The translations under genes and the position numbers were made by a program. Shown here piece by piece: positions 34,162-45,418 of a stretch of DNA of 64,000 nucleotides. Each line of letters opens with the position of its first letter. Within the stretch, counting starts at the first letter, position 1. The stretch covers positions 682,001 through 746,000 of the forward strand of contig JAPVLO010000275.1 of assembly GCA_027257055.1 (NCBI GenBank), read 5' to 3'. The DNA is from Cephalopachus bancanus. Taxonomy: Eukaryota; Chordata; Mammalia; Primates; Tarsiidae. Below the pieces are notes generated by a model. It did not search any database. It was not told the DNA's origin and was given only the letters and a program-made list of their open reading frames with translations.

Positions 34162-34731
34162 TGGAGTGACCGAAAGTTCAATCCGAGAGACCACCAAGAG
34201 CCAATTCCGATGAAAGTTCAAGGGGGTCTTTATTTACAAGCTTGAGCCTGGACCTCTGTCGACAACCGACACAGCGGAGTACATTCAGAGGCCCTGATTT
34301 CCTTAAGCAGATGCCTTTTATGCTTTTACACAAAGGGAGGGGAGTTTGGGGGGCTTTCCAGTTGTGTGACCATTTAATTGGGTAGTTCCTCTGGTGGTCA
34401 GCTTAATCGTGGAGGATTGGCTAGCCTGACTTGGGCTGACCTTGGCCCACTAGCTAGGGAAGTTGCAGAGACATCTGGAAACTTAGGTGACTACCCCCTG
34501 GCACTTGATTGGTTGTTGCTAAGAGGAAAGTGAGATAAGGGAAGGGGTTGAAGCTTGTAACCACAGCTTTGCAGTTTTTTCCATAACTGAAACTTTAAAC
34601 AGTTACAGGTTATGTTTTAAGACAGAAAACTAAAAATGGCTGTGATATTGTCCACAAGCTGATTACATATTTATTGGGTTATAGCATGCTCTTAACCTAA
34701 GTCTATGGTATACTTTATTACGGTCCTGTCA
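34162..34731 (-). mobile_element. class I solo LTR (570 bp)
   Basis: TGGAGTGACC to CGGTCCTGTCA, with a perfect 4-bp TSD, GTCC, at 34158-34161 and 34732-34735. The reversed poly(A) signal (TTTATT, about 34231) indicates minus orientation. The sequence is unrelated to the 16235 LTR family. It interrupts the older ERV, so it is a later insertion that recombined to a solo LTR. Confidence 0.88.
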
Positions 34732-34936
34732 GTCCAAGTTTAAATTTTCAGTTTTGATTTGGATTTGATGAGATTTTCCATGATAGGGATGCTAAAGTTT
34801 GAGAAAACAATTTACCATTAGTCAAGAACTTAATGTACAATTACAAAATTTTAGGTAGAAACATCAAAAACAACCTACTCAGTTTTTTATTCCAAACTTT
34901 GGAAAATATTGTAGGCTTTGAATGGGTCAAGTATTT

Positions 34937-35152
34937 TTTTTCTTTTATTTTAAAGATGTGGGGTACAATTCAGGGTTAGGTATACAAATGTTCATTATGC
35001 AGGTGCCCTTCTTGATGAGGTGTGCCCCTCCCTCCCCTGGCAGTTCCTCTCAACTGCCAATCACACCCCACCTCTGGCAGTTTCCCAGTACTGCCAATCC
35101 CTTTCATAAAGTATTATGATAATTGTTCAAGGTCCAATTATGAGTGAGAAGG
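34937..35152 (-). mobile_element. severely 5'-truncated L1 (216 bp)
   Basis: L1 3' UTR with tail (antisense, TTTAAAGATGTGGGGTACAA). A 15-bp TSD, ATGGGTCAA(G/A)TATTT, lies at 34922-34936 and 35153-35167. It is the same 3' end as the L1 at 7818, so it comes from the same young lineage. Confidence 0.93.
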
Positions 35153-35519
35153 ATGGGTCAAATATTTAAGATGAGTATAAGTATAGCAACTGGTACCAAT
35201 GACTGTAAATGAAGACATATGTTTATCTACATGGTGAATAGAGCAAGTCAACATCATAGGGTTGAACTTGTTGAGCAGAAATATGAGATGCTTGACGTAC
35301 AGTGAGTGATAAGGGATGCACTAGAAGTTAGAGATGTATAAAGACATTCAGAATGTTTTCTGATTTCCTGGTGTATTTGTACTGTCAGGTGGAAAATGCC
35401 ATGATGAGCATAAGCTCTCCTGGACTACCTGTATTAAGGACAAGACTAAACAACATGGATAAGTCATTGTTAGTATACTATTAGCAAGTTTAAATCAACA
35501 AAAAGAAATCCAAATAGCT

Positions 35520-35580
35520 ATAAGGATCAGAGACATAAGCAAGAAGAAAGAAAGAAAATGAAAGAAAGATAAGAAAATTC
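35520..35580 (+). repeat. GAAA-rich simple repeat
   Basis: Imperfect (GAAA)n around 35538-35575. Confidence 0.7.
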
Positions 35581-35874
35581 ATGGTTTTGGTTACTGGGTT
35601 TCATATTCTGATCATCTTGGATGGAAGTTGTCTACTTCAAGTGTTCATCAACTATGTGAGAAGTACCTGGGTAGCTGCTGTCAGTCTCCTGGCAATTTTC
35701 TTCTTTTGGAGGTTTGTTTAAGGCTTAGTTTGAGACACCCAATGATATGATCTCCCAGTTGTTTCCTGCTACAAATCAATTTCTTTGGCCTTCTTTTTAC
35801 ACAGAAGATACATGGATTCAAGGATGCACTCCTTGGAATTTTACTCTGGTATCTGTTGTTAAGAACCTTCATAG

Positions 35875-36169
35875 TAGCTGGGCTCGGTGGCTCAGCCTGT
35901 AATCCCGCGCCTTGGGAGGCTGAGGTAGTGAATTGCCTGAGCCTGCGGGTTCGAGACCTGCCTGGGCAACTTAGCGAGACCTCATCTCTACAATAAATCA
36001 AAAAATTAGCCGGGCATGATAGTGCACGCCTGTAGTTCCAGCTACTTGGAAGGCTGAGGCGGAAGGATTGCCGGAGCCCAGCAGGTCGAGTCTGTGGTGG
36101 CCGGGAGCGGCCACTGCACTCCAGTCTGGGCGAGAGAGTGAGATTCCAACTCAAAAAAAAAAAAAAGAA
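35875..36169 (+). repeat. Alu
   Basis: Sense Alu with a perfect 14-bp TSD, AAGAACCTTCATAG (35861-35874 and 36170-36183). Confidence 0.95.
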
Positions 36170-36421
36170 AAGAACCTTCATAGCATTTTTTCCGGCATGT
36201 CTCCAGAGAATATTTCCAGATGGTGTCTTTTCCAGAATACCTAATATCCAGGCTGAAGGAGTGAAGAAATTCTGAAGGTGAATTTTTTGAAAATCCAGTT
36301 TGCACCCATGAAAAGAAGAATGATTATCTGCATTTCTCTTCAACAATATTTAGCTAGATCTGCGTGAAGCAAGGTCAAATCAGTGATGGATGCCAAGACT
36401 TGCAGGTGCATGGGTCTTCAA

Positions 36422-36706
36422 TTTTTTTTTTTGAGTTGGAGTCTCACTATCGCCCAGACTGGAGTGCGTGGCCGCTCCTGGCCACCACAGCCTCGACCTG
36501 CTGTGCTCCGGTGATCCTTCCACCTCAGCCTTCCAAGTAGCAGGAACTACAGGTGCCCGCTACCACGCCCAGCTCATTTTTGATTTCTTGTAGAGATGAG
36601 GTCTCATCAAGTTGCCCAGGAGGGTCTGGAACCCGCGGGCTCAGGCAATCCACTCACCTCAGCTTCCCAAAGGCGCGGGATTACAGGCTGAGCCACCGAG
36701 CCCGGC
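36422..36706 (-). repeat. Alu
   Basis: Antisense dimeric Alu, T-run to GAGCCCGGC. I find no clear TSD. Confidence 0.93.
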
Positions 36707-36946
36707 TAGTTACTAATGCATAAGGCAGTAGTCCATGAGTTCCAGAATGGGTTGACCTGATGGCCACTAGGGGTGAAATTCTCAGCCAGGGATGCCCAAG
36801 AGTTTCAGAGAACTTAACCAAATGTAACTTATAGTTACTTTTGTACCTTTACTTTTCCTGGAAACTAGAGAGCAAGAGCAATAAGATTTTTCTTTTTTAT
36901 TAATAGGCAACATGTTGTCAAGTTCCTTTAAGAGTGTTCCAATAAA

Positions 36947-37230
36947 GCCAGGCTCGGTGGCTCAGCCTGTAATCCCGCGCTTTTTGGGAAGCTGAGGTGA
37001 GTGGATTGCCTGAGCCCGCGGGTTCAAGACCCGCCTGGGCAGCGAGACCTCATCTCTATAATAAATCAAAAAATTAGCCGGGCGTGGTAGCACATGCCTG
37101 TATTTCCGGCTACTTGGAAGGCTGAGGCGGAAGGATCGCCGGAGCCCAGCAGGTCGAGGCTGCGGTGGCCGGGAGCGGCCACTGCACTCCAGTCTGGGCG
37201 ACAGAGTGAGACTCCAACTCAAAAAAAAAA
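36947..37230 (+). repeat. Alu
   Basis: Sense Alu. The TSD AGAGTGTTCCA(A/G)TAAA is at 36931-36946 and 37231-37246. Confidence 0.95.
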
Positions 37231-37900
37231 AGAGTGTTCCAGTAAAAAGTACCTTTAACATTAGTGAGTATAGTTGGTTTCCCAGGTGGAAAATACATGG
37301 ACTAATTTTCTTTTTTTAAAAGTTGAAATGTTGCAGTGGATTTTCTGCCTGAAGAAACTTTGCTCCCAGAGAATTTACAAGCAATTCCTAGCACATATTA
37401 ATAAATTTGTGACTTGGGAAAACAGATAAAGCCTAGCTTTAAGTGTTCAGAAGTCCTCTGGGAAATGGCTCAGTCTTGTGTCTCACCTTGTTTTTTTCTG
37501 GGTTATCATAATACAGATGAGGCCTTTTACATCTCTGGCTGCCAAGGGGAAATTTTCTCACAAACTCTTTTATTCATGGTGGAAGTGACATTGTGCACTT
37601 TGGTCAAAGTTTACCTCAGCTTTTTGGGGTAGCCAGGTGGCCATCTTTGCACTAGAGACTATTAAAATTGACAGTACTACCCGATTTTAGTCAGTATTTC
37701 TATTTTCTGAATCTGTTTCTAGTATCTGAATACTCTCTTTATAACAAATTGCATGTTAAAAACTTATTCATTTTCTCACATTTTCCTCATCATAATGACT
37801 CCCAGGAACAAGGAGAAAAGTGTACTTGTTTTGTTTAATGAACTGCCGTGCTCTGACCTCATCTTCTTAACTACTGCTCTTACTTACTAAATGCCTTACT

Positions 37901-38192
37901 TTTTTTTTTTTTGAGCTGGAGTCTCACTCCGTTACCCAGGCTGGAGTGCTGTGGCACATTCACGGTCACTCCAGTGTCAACCTGCTGTGCTCCAGTGATC
38001 TTTCTGCTTCTGCTTTCCAAGCAGCTGGAACTATAGGCTCGCACTACCACACCTGGCTAACTTTTTTTATTAATTGCAGAAACAAGGTCTCACCAAGTTT
38101 CCTGGGCTGGTCTCAAACCTGCGGGCTCAGGCAATCCACTTGCCTTGGCCTCTCAAAGTGTTGGGATTACAGACTGAGCCACCAAGCCCAGC
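37901..38192 (-). repeat. Alu
   Basis: Antisense Alu, more diverged than its neighbours. The candidate TSD is GCCTTACTTTT / GGCTTAACTTTT. Confidence 0.9.
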
Positions 38193-38338
38193 TTGGCTTA
38201 ACTTTTAACTTTAACTTTTGGGAACAACAGTGCTTCTAATAAATCTATTTTTTCCCCATTTTTGTAGGTCTAACTGATGAAGGCAGTTATTTTTCTGTGT
38301 CATAGCATCACCAAAACTTGTGCGGCACCAAGGCATAA

Positions 38339-38341
<3 letters not shown>

Positions 38342-38392
<51 letters not shown>
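38342..38392 (+). repeat. (TG)n microsatellite
   Basis: About 25 uninterrupted TG units inside the RNase H region of the older ERV. Unlike the (AC)n at 15122 it is not attached to an Alu tail. Confidence 0.97.
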
Positions 38393-38394
<2 letters not shown>

Positions 38395-38429
38395 AGGGCA
38401 AGTGCAAGCACACGTTGGCACTTTTGACA

Positions 38430-38560
38430 CCAGCTCTTGTAAGGGCTTTTAGTTCCACTGCCTGGGCTGGCTTGACTTTGGGTGAAAGATTATCTTCTAA
38501 TATAGTTTTATGCAGTCGCGGCATAACCTCAATAGTACAATAGTATTGACCTTGATCGTT
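38430..38560 (-). pseudogene. RNase H remnant of the older ERV
   Basis: The minus strand encodes a Q-A-V-E-L-K-A-L-T-R-A segment, matching the conserved QxAELxALTxA helix of retroviral RNase H. The (TG)n at 38342 interrupts the next part. It lies downstream of RT, as expected in pol. Confidence 0.7.
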
Positions 38561-38576
38561 TAAAGAGAACATTGGC

Positions 38577-39190
38577 GTCTGGGTGCGGTGGCTTAAGCCT
38601 GTAATCCCAGTACTTTGGGAGGCCGAGGTAGGAGGATTGCCTGAGCCCCACGGGTTTGAGACCAGTCTGGGCAACATGGTGAGACTGCGTCTCTACAATA
38701 AAAGTCAAAAACTTAGCCGGGTTCGGTGGCTCAGCATGTAATCCTGTGCCTTTGGGAGGCTGAGGTGAGTGGATTGCCTGAGCCTGTGGGTTCGAGACCC
38801 GCCTGGGCAACTTGGCGAGACCTCATCTCTACAATAAAAATCAAAAAAATTAGCCGGGTGTGGTCGCGCGCGCCTGTAGTTTCAGCTACTTGTAAGGCTG
38901 AGGTGGAAGGATTGCCGGAGCCCAGCAGGTTGAGGCTGCGGTGGCCGGTAGCGGCCACTGCACTCCAGTCTGGGTGACAGAGTGAGACTCCAACTCAAAA
39001 AAAAAAAAAAAAAATTAGCAGGGCACGGTAGCACACACCTGTAGTTCCGGCTACTTGGAAGGCTGAGGTGGAAGGATCGCTGGAGCCTAGCAGGTTGTCG
39101 CTAGGGTGGCCGTGAGTGTGCCACTGCACTCCAGCTTGGGTGAAGAGTGAGACTCCAACTCAAAAAAAAAATTAAATTAAGTTAAATAAA
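38577..39190 (+). repeat. older Alu interrupted by a younger Alu
   Basis: Outer Alu left arm at 38577-38715 and right arm at 39014-39172. The TSD AGAACATTGGC is at 38566-38576 and 39192-39202. The inner Alu lies at 38716-39013. Confidence 0.93.
38716..39013 (+). repeat. younger Alu nested in an Alu
   Basis: Starts GCCGGGTTCGGTGGCTCAGC and ends in a long A-run. It inserted at the A-rich linker between the outer Alu arms (flanks AAAACTTA / AAAAATTA). Confidence 0.92.
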
Positions 39191-39917
39191 AAGAACATTG
39201 GCTTCACATTCTCTAGGAGAACATCAACCAGATCCTCCTTGGAGACACTCAGTTTTATAACTACTGTTATATAGGCCTGGGATCTTCTTCATCGGGTAGT
39301 AGAAGTGATACTCAGGATGGAGATGATAACACTGATACATAGTAGTGTGAGAGACCAACAGCAGCAGTCATTCCTGGGTCACTGGCTTGCTGCACAGCAC
39401 TGGATGTTGCTTGTCAGTAATAAGGATTGAGCAGCATGTGGAACCAATGGAGCTAATAGTGTGGCAAGGGTAACATCTACAGAAGCATTGATAGGTTTTG
39501 CAATCACTGTCATGGCACACTGCAAGGAGGAGATCCAGCCACTGGGTCTAGAGAAGTACCTAAATCGAGGTGGTTTCTGGTGCTTTCTGTGTTATCGAGC
39601 CAAAGCTCCTTGCCGGTACCCCCATGTCACCTCTTTTTGCTTCAGCTACAGGAAAAGTGCCAAAGGGCACAAGGAAAATGGCTTTTTGCTGTTGTTCCGG
39701 TAGAGCTAAGATTGGGGCCTGCTGAGATTTAGATTTCAAAGTGACATGGTCGGTTTCAGCCTCATCAAGTAAGTTTTCCGGTTACAGGTTTTCAGTAAGT
39801 TCATGAAGGAGTCAAGTTATGCTGGAAAATTTGGGAATCCATTGCTCAAATTCTTTCAGTTTCCTGTTTTGGAAGAGCGTATGTCCTTTAGTGGAGAGGT
39901 CCCTCTTGGTAACACTG

Positions 39918-40560
39918 TCATTTTTCCTTTGAGGCCTTATCATCTTCAGCTACTTGTTCCTGTAAGAAGTGATGAACTCCGTTTGACAGTTTTCCAGGGG
40001 AGGTAAATGCTAAGTGAAGTCTTCTATACTGAATAAAATTGTAACTTTTGGGGAGCATTATGTCCTTTAAATCGTTATTTAAAGGCTGAAAGAAATATAA
40101 AGGTGCCTCTGAGGCATTACTGCCCAAATACCTGTACATTGCCAGTCGTTCCAAATGAAGAAAAAACATTCCATCTATGTTTATTTATGGCGGTGTGAAT
40201 GAAGGCTGAGAAAGGTCGACTCCAGTGAACCCCTTGCCTGTAAGTAGGACTGGAGATGGAATAGCATCAGAATACAGCTCTACTGGAAACCCAGAAATAA
40301 CTTTATGAATGGTTCTTAAGTCTTACGCAAACTGATACCCCTTTCCATTAGGTTTGTATAAAGGCAGTACATAGACTTGTGTAAGACATTTTGATCTGGG
40401 AATTTATGACTGGCTTTGTTCCTTGAAGACCTTCTAAGGGGTTTCAAAGGATATCAGAGTGGCTTAGGCAATGGCTTGGAAGGACCTATCTGTATCTTCA
40501 TAGGTTCTATTCCCATTGTATGTCCACCCTCAACAGAACCTTTTCTCATAAATTGTAATG
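39918..40560 (-). pseudogene. reverse transcriptase remnant of the older ERV
   Basis: The N-terminal part (about 40560-40330) shows a Q/L-Y-P-L-K-P element, then K-P-N-G-K-G and D-L-R-T (from about 40350), the order found in gammaretroviral RT. In the frame 39918-40169, at about 40017-40028, the catalytic Y-x-D-D reads Y-R-R-L, so the active site is gone. At least two frameshifts or stops separate the pieces. Confidence 0.82.
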
Positions 40561-40952
40561 TACTGACTGGAGTAAGAAGTCTATAGTTTTGAGAGTCATT
40601 GTCTAGGCAAGTTCAGGAAAGTCAAGTGTAGAAATAGCATGCTGTGAAATTGGGTTTCTAGTGGTTCTTTATTTTCAAAGAATAATCTTAGGTGAGCACT
40701 TAATCCAACAGCCGCATTTATTAAAAGGCCTCTGCCAGGTAGGTTGAAAGGCATGGAACCACAGAGGAGCAATCAGTGTTTTTCTTCTGGTGGTCCTCAT
40801 GTGGTGGACAAAGGCTCAGCATGGACAGAGAAGTAAGTGGGTTTGAACTATCACTGTAATAACACATTGATTTCTCTGCATGACTGGTTGTTTTATTGTG
40901 GTGGGGTTCAGAATACGGTAATACTTGTGTCAAGTAGAATACTTGTGCTTTT

Positions 40953-41247
40953 GGTGGGGCTCGGTGGCTCAGCCTATAATCACAGCACTTTGGGAGGCTG
41001 GATTGCTTGAGCCTGTGAGTTTGAGACCAGCCCTGGCAACTTGGTGAAACCTTGTCTCTATAATAAATAAAAAATTAGCCAAGCATAGTAGCACATGCCT
41101 GTGGGTCCTGTTACTTGGAAGGCTGAGGCAGAAGGATTGCCTGAGCCCACCTAGCAGGTCAGCGCTGGTATAGCTAAGTGTGCCACGGGACTTCAGCCTG
41201 GGTGATGAAGTGAGACTCCAACTCAAAAAAAAAAAAAAAAAAAAGAA
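40953..41247 (+). repeat. Alu
   Basis: Sense Alu with a 20-base A-run. The flanks TTGTGCTTTTG / TTTGCTTTTTTG are a possible diverged TSD. Confidence 0.92.
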
Positions 41248-41264
41248 ATTTGCTTTTTTGTCTG

Positions 41265-41910
41265 TTTATGGCTACAGATGTGATAGGCAAATCCTTAAAA
41301 GTGCCCCAAGATTTCCATCCCTGGTGATTCCATCAAATGTTAACCTAGGTACTCCCAAGAAGAGATTTTGCCATTGTAAAGTCCCAAGTCAGTTGATGTC
41401 AAGATTCAGAGTTTATTAGTGAGATGATCTGTGTGAGCCTCGCCTAATCACACAAGTCCTTAAACGAAGAAGGCTTTTCCCAGTGAACAGAAGAGGCAGG
41501 CAGAAGAGACAGCCAGAAGTGGAAGGCAGAGAGAGCTGAAACATGAGAAAGAACTGATGAGGCACTGTTGGTTTGAAGATGCAGTGGACCTCATGTGGAG
41601 TGTAGCAGTCCCTCACCCTTCCCCTGACTGACAAGTAGAAAGGAAATAAGGACCACAGTCCTACAACTGCACAGAACCAAATTCTGCCAACATCCTGAAT
41701 AAGCACAGAAGTGGGTTCTTCCCCTGAGGCTCTAGATAAAACCCAGCCTGGCCAACAACTCAGTTTCAGCCTTATGAGAACATGAACAGAGAATTCAGCT
41801 AAGCTACCTGGACTGCTGAACTCCAGAATGGTTAAGTAATCAATGGCTGCTGTTTTAAGCTGTTATGTTTGAAGTAACTTGTTAGGCATCAGTAGAAAAC
41901 GAATACCCAA
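41265..41910 (+). mobile_element. MLT1-type MaLR LTR
   Basis: Landmarks in order: CTACAGATGTGATAGGCAAATC, CCTAATCACACAAGTCCTTAAA, GGTTTGAAGATG, CTGGACTGCTGAACTCCAGAA and GTAGAAAACGAATAC. This is the usual order of MLT1 LTRs (ERVL-MaLR). It is diverged. Confidence 0.75.
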
Positions 41911-42290
41911 AGGAAGAACAGAGAACAGAGTTGAGCACTCTTACGGTTCTTGGAATTATGTCTGTGGGAGCTCTTTTGGTACAACCAACCTTTTGCTTTC
42001 AAGATAAGACTGGAAGCATAAATCTGACATTTTGACCTGCCACAGTCAGGAAAACCTCACATATTGCACTTTGAGATAAATCGTATCTTATTCTAGTACC
42101 CAAAATAAAATATTGAGGATTTTCCACAAACTATCGTGACTTTTAGGAATATGATAGATGATCATGTGGGAAAATGACTTTTTTTTTGAACCATGAACAG
42201 ACTACTGTAAATGTAAAACTTTTGAGGCATTGTGGGGGTTTTTGTTGTTCTTTTAAATTTTTGTGCTTTATGACTTTGTATTCTTTGCCT
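41911..42290. other. unique sequence
   Basis: No gene or named repeat recognised. Confidence 0.4.
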
Positions 42291-42293
42291 TTT

Positions 42294-42362
42294 CTTTTTT
42301 TTTTTTTTTTTTGAGTCTCACTCTGTTACCCAGGCTGGAGTGCAGTGGCACACCCAGCACTG
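42294..42362 (-). repeat. short Alu fragment
   Basis: T-run and the first ~50 bp of an Alu right arm (TGAGTCTCACTCTGTTACCC..), then directly L1M. Confidence 0.75.
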
Positions 42363-42419
42363 ACCTGGCTAATGCTGTTGAACAACCTTTTGGGAGCTTG
42401 TTGGCCCATTTGTATATCT

Positions 42420-42711
42420 TTTTTTTTTTGAGTTGGAGTCTCACTCTGTCGCCCAGACTGGAGTGCAGTGGCCGCTCCCGGCCACCGCAGCCTTCGCCTG
42501 CTGGGTTCCGGCGATCCTTCCGCCTCAGCCTTCCGAGTAGCCGGAATTACAGGCATGTGCAACCACGCCCGGATGATTTTTTTTTTGATTTATTGTAGGG
42601 ATGAGGTCTTGCCAAGTTGCCCAGGCGGGTCTCAAACCCACAGGCTCAGGCAATCCATTCACCTCAGCCTCCCAAAGCGCGGGATTACAGGCTGAGTCAC
42701 CGAGCCTGGCT
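42420..42711 (-). repeat. Alu
   Basis: Antisense Alu with a perfect 13-bp TSD, CATTTGTATATCT (42407-42419 and 42712-42724). Confidence 0.95.
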
Positions 42712-43764
42712 CATTTGTATATCTCGGAGAAATGTCTATTCTGATCCTTTGCCCATTTTTCAGTTGTGTATTTATTGTTGAGTTGATATAATGATTTGCA
42801 AATATTTTCTTCCATTCTGTGATTGTCTTTTAATTTTCTTAATGATGTCCTTCAAGAATAACATTTTACATTTTAATGAAGTTCCTTTTGCTTTTGTTGT
42901 TTTTGGTTTTGGTGTTTATCTCTTAGAAAACATTGCCTAATTCAAGGTCATGAATATTTAAGTCTCTGTTTTCTGTGCACTTTACAATTTTAACTCTTAT
43001 AGTTAGATCTTTATTTTTATTTCAGATTTGCAATTTTGCTTTAATTTAGTTTAGCAATGTGGTGTGAGGTAGGGGTCCAATTTCATTCTTTTACATGTGG
43101 ACATTCAGTTGTTCTAAAACCATTTTTTGAAAAGATTATTCTTTTCTCCATTGAATGGTTTTGGCGCTCTTGATGAAAATCAGTTGACCATGGGCACACA
43201 AGTTTATTTCTAGACTCTCAATTCTTCCATTGATCTATATGTCTATTCTTTAGACAGTACTACATTGTCTTGATTACTGTAGCTTTGCTTGTTATTAAAT
43301 TGAAAATTATGAGCTCTACAGGTTTGTTGTCCTTTTTCAAGAATTGTTTTGTGGCTATTTTGTTCCATGAATTTCTATACAAAATTTAGAATCAATTCTT
43401 GTCAATTTCTGCAAATAAATCAGTTGGGATTTTGATAGGAATTGCATTATTTTGTGAACCAATTTGGGGAATATTGCTATGTTAATACTGTTAAGTCTTA
43501 CAATCCATGAGCATGGGCTATTATGCCTTCATTTATTTAGACTTTCTTTACTTTCTTTCAACAGTGTTTTGTAGTCTTCAGAGCAAAGTTCTAAACTTCT
43601 TTTGGTAAATTTATCCTTATGTATTTTATTCCTTTTGATGTTTTTGTAAATGGAATTTTTTTCCAATTTCATTTTTGATTGTTCATTCCTAGTGGAAAGA
43701 AAAACAACTAATTTGAAAATATTGATTCTGTATCCTGACACTTTGGTGAGTTCATTTATTAGTT

Positions 43765-43826
43765 ATTTTCATTTTTAATTATTTTTATTTTAAAGATGTG
43801 GGGTACAATTTAGGGTTAGGTATGCA
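43765..43826 (-). mobile_element. 62-bp L1 insertion
   Basis: A T-rich tail followed by only the last ~40 bp of the young L1 3' UTR (AAAGATGTGGGGTACAATTT). The TSD TATTAGTT is at 43757-43764 and 43827-43834. It is an extreme 5' truncation. Confidence 0.88.
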
Positions 43827-44111
43827 TATTAGTTCTAATATTATTTGTTTTCATGGACTCCTTATGCTTTTTTATATACAAGATTATATCATCTGTAAAT
43901 AGTGATAGTTTTATTTCTTCCTTTCCAGTGTTCTCTCTGACTAGAACTTCTAGTGTAATATTGAATAGAAGTTGCAAGAATGTCTTATTCCTAATCTTAT
44001 GGAGAAAGCATGCAGTCCTTTCCCATTAAGTATGATACTAGCTATGAGTTTTTCATGTTCATTATTAGGTTTAGAAATAAAGCATAAGTTCCCTTCTGTT
44101 GCTAGGATCTT

Positions 44112-44317
44112 TTTTTTTTTTTTGAGTTGGAGTCTCACTCTGTTGTCCAGACTGGAGTGCAGTGGCCGCTCCTGGCCACTGCAGCCTCGACCTGCTGGGC
44201 TCCGGCGATCCTCCCGCCTCAGCCTTCCGAGTAGCCGGAATTACAGGCGCGCGCTACCACGCCCGGCTAATTTTTTGATTTTATTGTAGAGATGAGGTCT
44301 CGCCTGCCCAGGCGGGT
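44112..44317 (-). repeat. 5'-truncated Alu
   Basis: Antisense Alu ending early at CAGGCGGGT. The TSD CTAGGAT(C/T)TTTTT is at about 44102 and 44318. Confidence 0.92.
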
Positions 44318-44799
44318 CTAGGATTTTTTAATAAGTGTTTTTAATCATGAAAAAATATTGAAATTTGCCAAATGTTTTTTCTGCATCTATTAAGATTATT
44401 GTGTGTTTTTGCCCTTTATTATATTAATGTGTATATTACAGTAATTGATTGTTGGATAGTAACCCAACATTGCATTCCTGGGATAAATCTCAGTTGGTCA
44501 TGGTGTATTATCCTTTTTATACATTGCTGGATTCAACTTGCTAGTAATTTGTTGAGGATGTTCGCATTGCAATCATAAGAGATAATGTCTGTTTTCTTTC
44601 TTATATTGTCTGGTTTTTATATCAGATTAATGCTGGCTTTATAGAATGAATTATAAAGTATACCCTTCTCTTCCATTTTTTGGAAGATTTTGTGAAAAAT
44701 CAGTGTTAATTCTTCATTAAATGTTTGGTAGAATTCGCCAGTGAAGTCATCTGTTCCTGGAAATTTTAGAAATTGATGCACAAAAGTTATTAATGTGGA

Positions 44800-45177
44800 T
44801 GATGTCCAAGTTATCTACTTTTTATTCTGTTGCTTGTGCTGTTGGTGTCATATCTAAAAATCCACTGTCAAATCTGAGGTCATGAAGATTTACTGCTGTG
44901 TTTTCTTCTAAGAGTTTTATGCCTTATATTCAGGTGATCAATTCATTTAGAATTAATTATTGTATGTACAGCACCATAAAAGGTTGTGCTCCACCTTCAT
45001 TGTTTTGTATGGGGATACCCAGTTGTCCCTGTACCATTTATTGAAAGCGATAATTTCTTTGTTCATTAAATGAACTTGGAACCCTTGTCAAAAAAAAATA
45101 TGATTTATTATATCAATCATTTTAAGTGTTATGTCTGGTCTTGCACAAATATTTCATTTAACCTATATCTGAAGTCT
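44800..45177 (-). repeat. second old L1M fragment
   Basis: Repeats the same ORF2 region as 42900-43200 (..GTCATGAAGATTTAC.. to ..TACCATTTATTGAAAG..), so it is a separate L1 piece rather than a continuation. Confidence 0.65.
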
Positions 45178-45193
45178 TCAACTTTTTCTTTCT

Positions 45194-45403
45194 ACTGGGT
45201 TCAGGCAATCCTTCTGCCTCAGCCTTCCAAGTAACTGGAACTACAGATGTGTACCACCATGTCCAGCTAATTTTTTGATTTATTGTAGGGATGAGGTCTT
45301 GTTAAGTTGCTCAGGCTGGGCTTGAATCCCTGGACTCAGGCAATCCTCTCACCTCTGCCTCCCAAAGTGCTAGAATTACAGGTGTAAGCTACCACATTCA
45401 GCG
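45194..45403 (-). repeat. Alu lacking its 3' end
   Basis: Begins in the middle of the right arm (ACTGGGTTCAGGCAATCC) without the usual T-run. The flanking TCAACTTTTTCTT(T)CT repeats (45178-45193 and 45404-45418) look like a TSD. Confidence 0.85.
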
Positions 45404-45418
45404 TCAACTTTTTCTTCT

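Larger units (their letters stand above)
33345..40952 (-). mobile_element. second, older class I ERV interior (pol to env), minus strand
   Basis: Order on the minus strand: RT N-terminal region (about 40550-40150), RT core (about 40030), RNase H (about 38450), then env TM (about 33720-33600). Subtracting about 2.5 kb of later inserts leaves roughly 4.5-5 kb, about what RT to TM occupies in a class I ERV. No LTR of its own was recognised at either end. It carries many stops and frameshifts and is older than the 23-31 kb provirus. The integrase and SU assignments between the anchors are by spacing only. Confidence 0.75.
42363..44800 (-). mobile_element. old L1M, ORF2 3' part
   Basis: Antisense L1M ORF2. 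42715-42800 and 43060-43560 follow the usual order, for example GTTTTGTAG at about 43568. Interrupted by an Alu (42420), a 62-bp L1 (43765) and an Alu (44112). No open frame of size. Confidence 0.75.

Noticed and set aside
34162..34731. 3' LTR of the surrounding older ERV
   Set aside because: A perfect GTCC duplication directly on both sides and env-like sequence beyond it show a separate solo LTR.
35681..36346. 221-codon minus frame
   Set aside because: The middle is an Alu translated in reverse, and the ends lie in the older ERV without a nameable motif.
38342..38392. Regulatory Z-DNA-forming element
   Set aside because: A long (TG)n can form Z-DNA, but nothing in the context indicates a promoter or enhancer, so it is listed only as a microsatellite.
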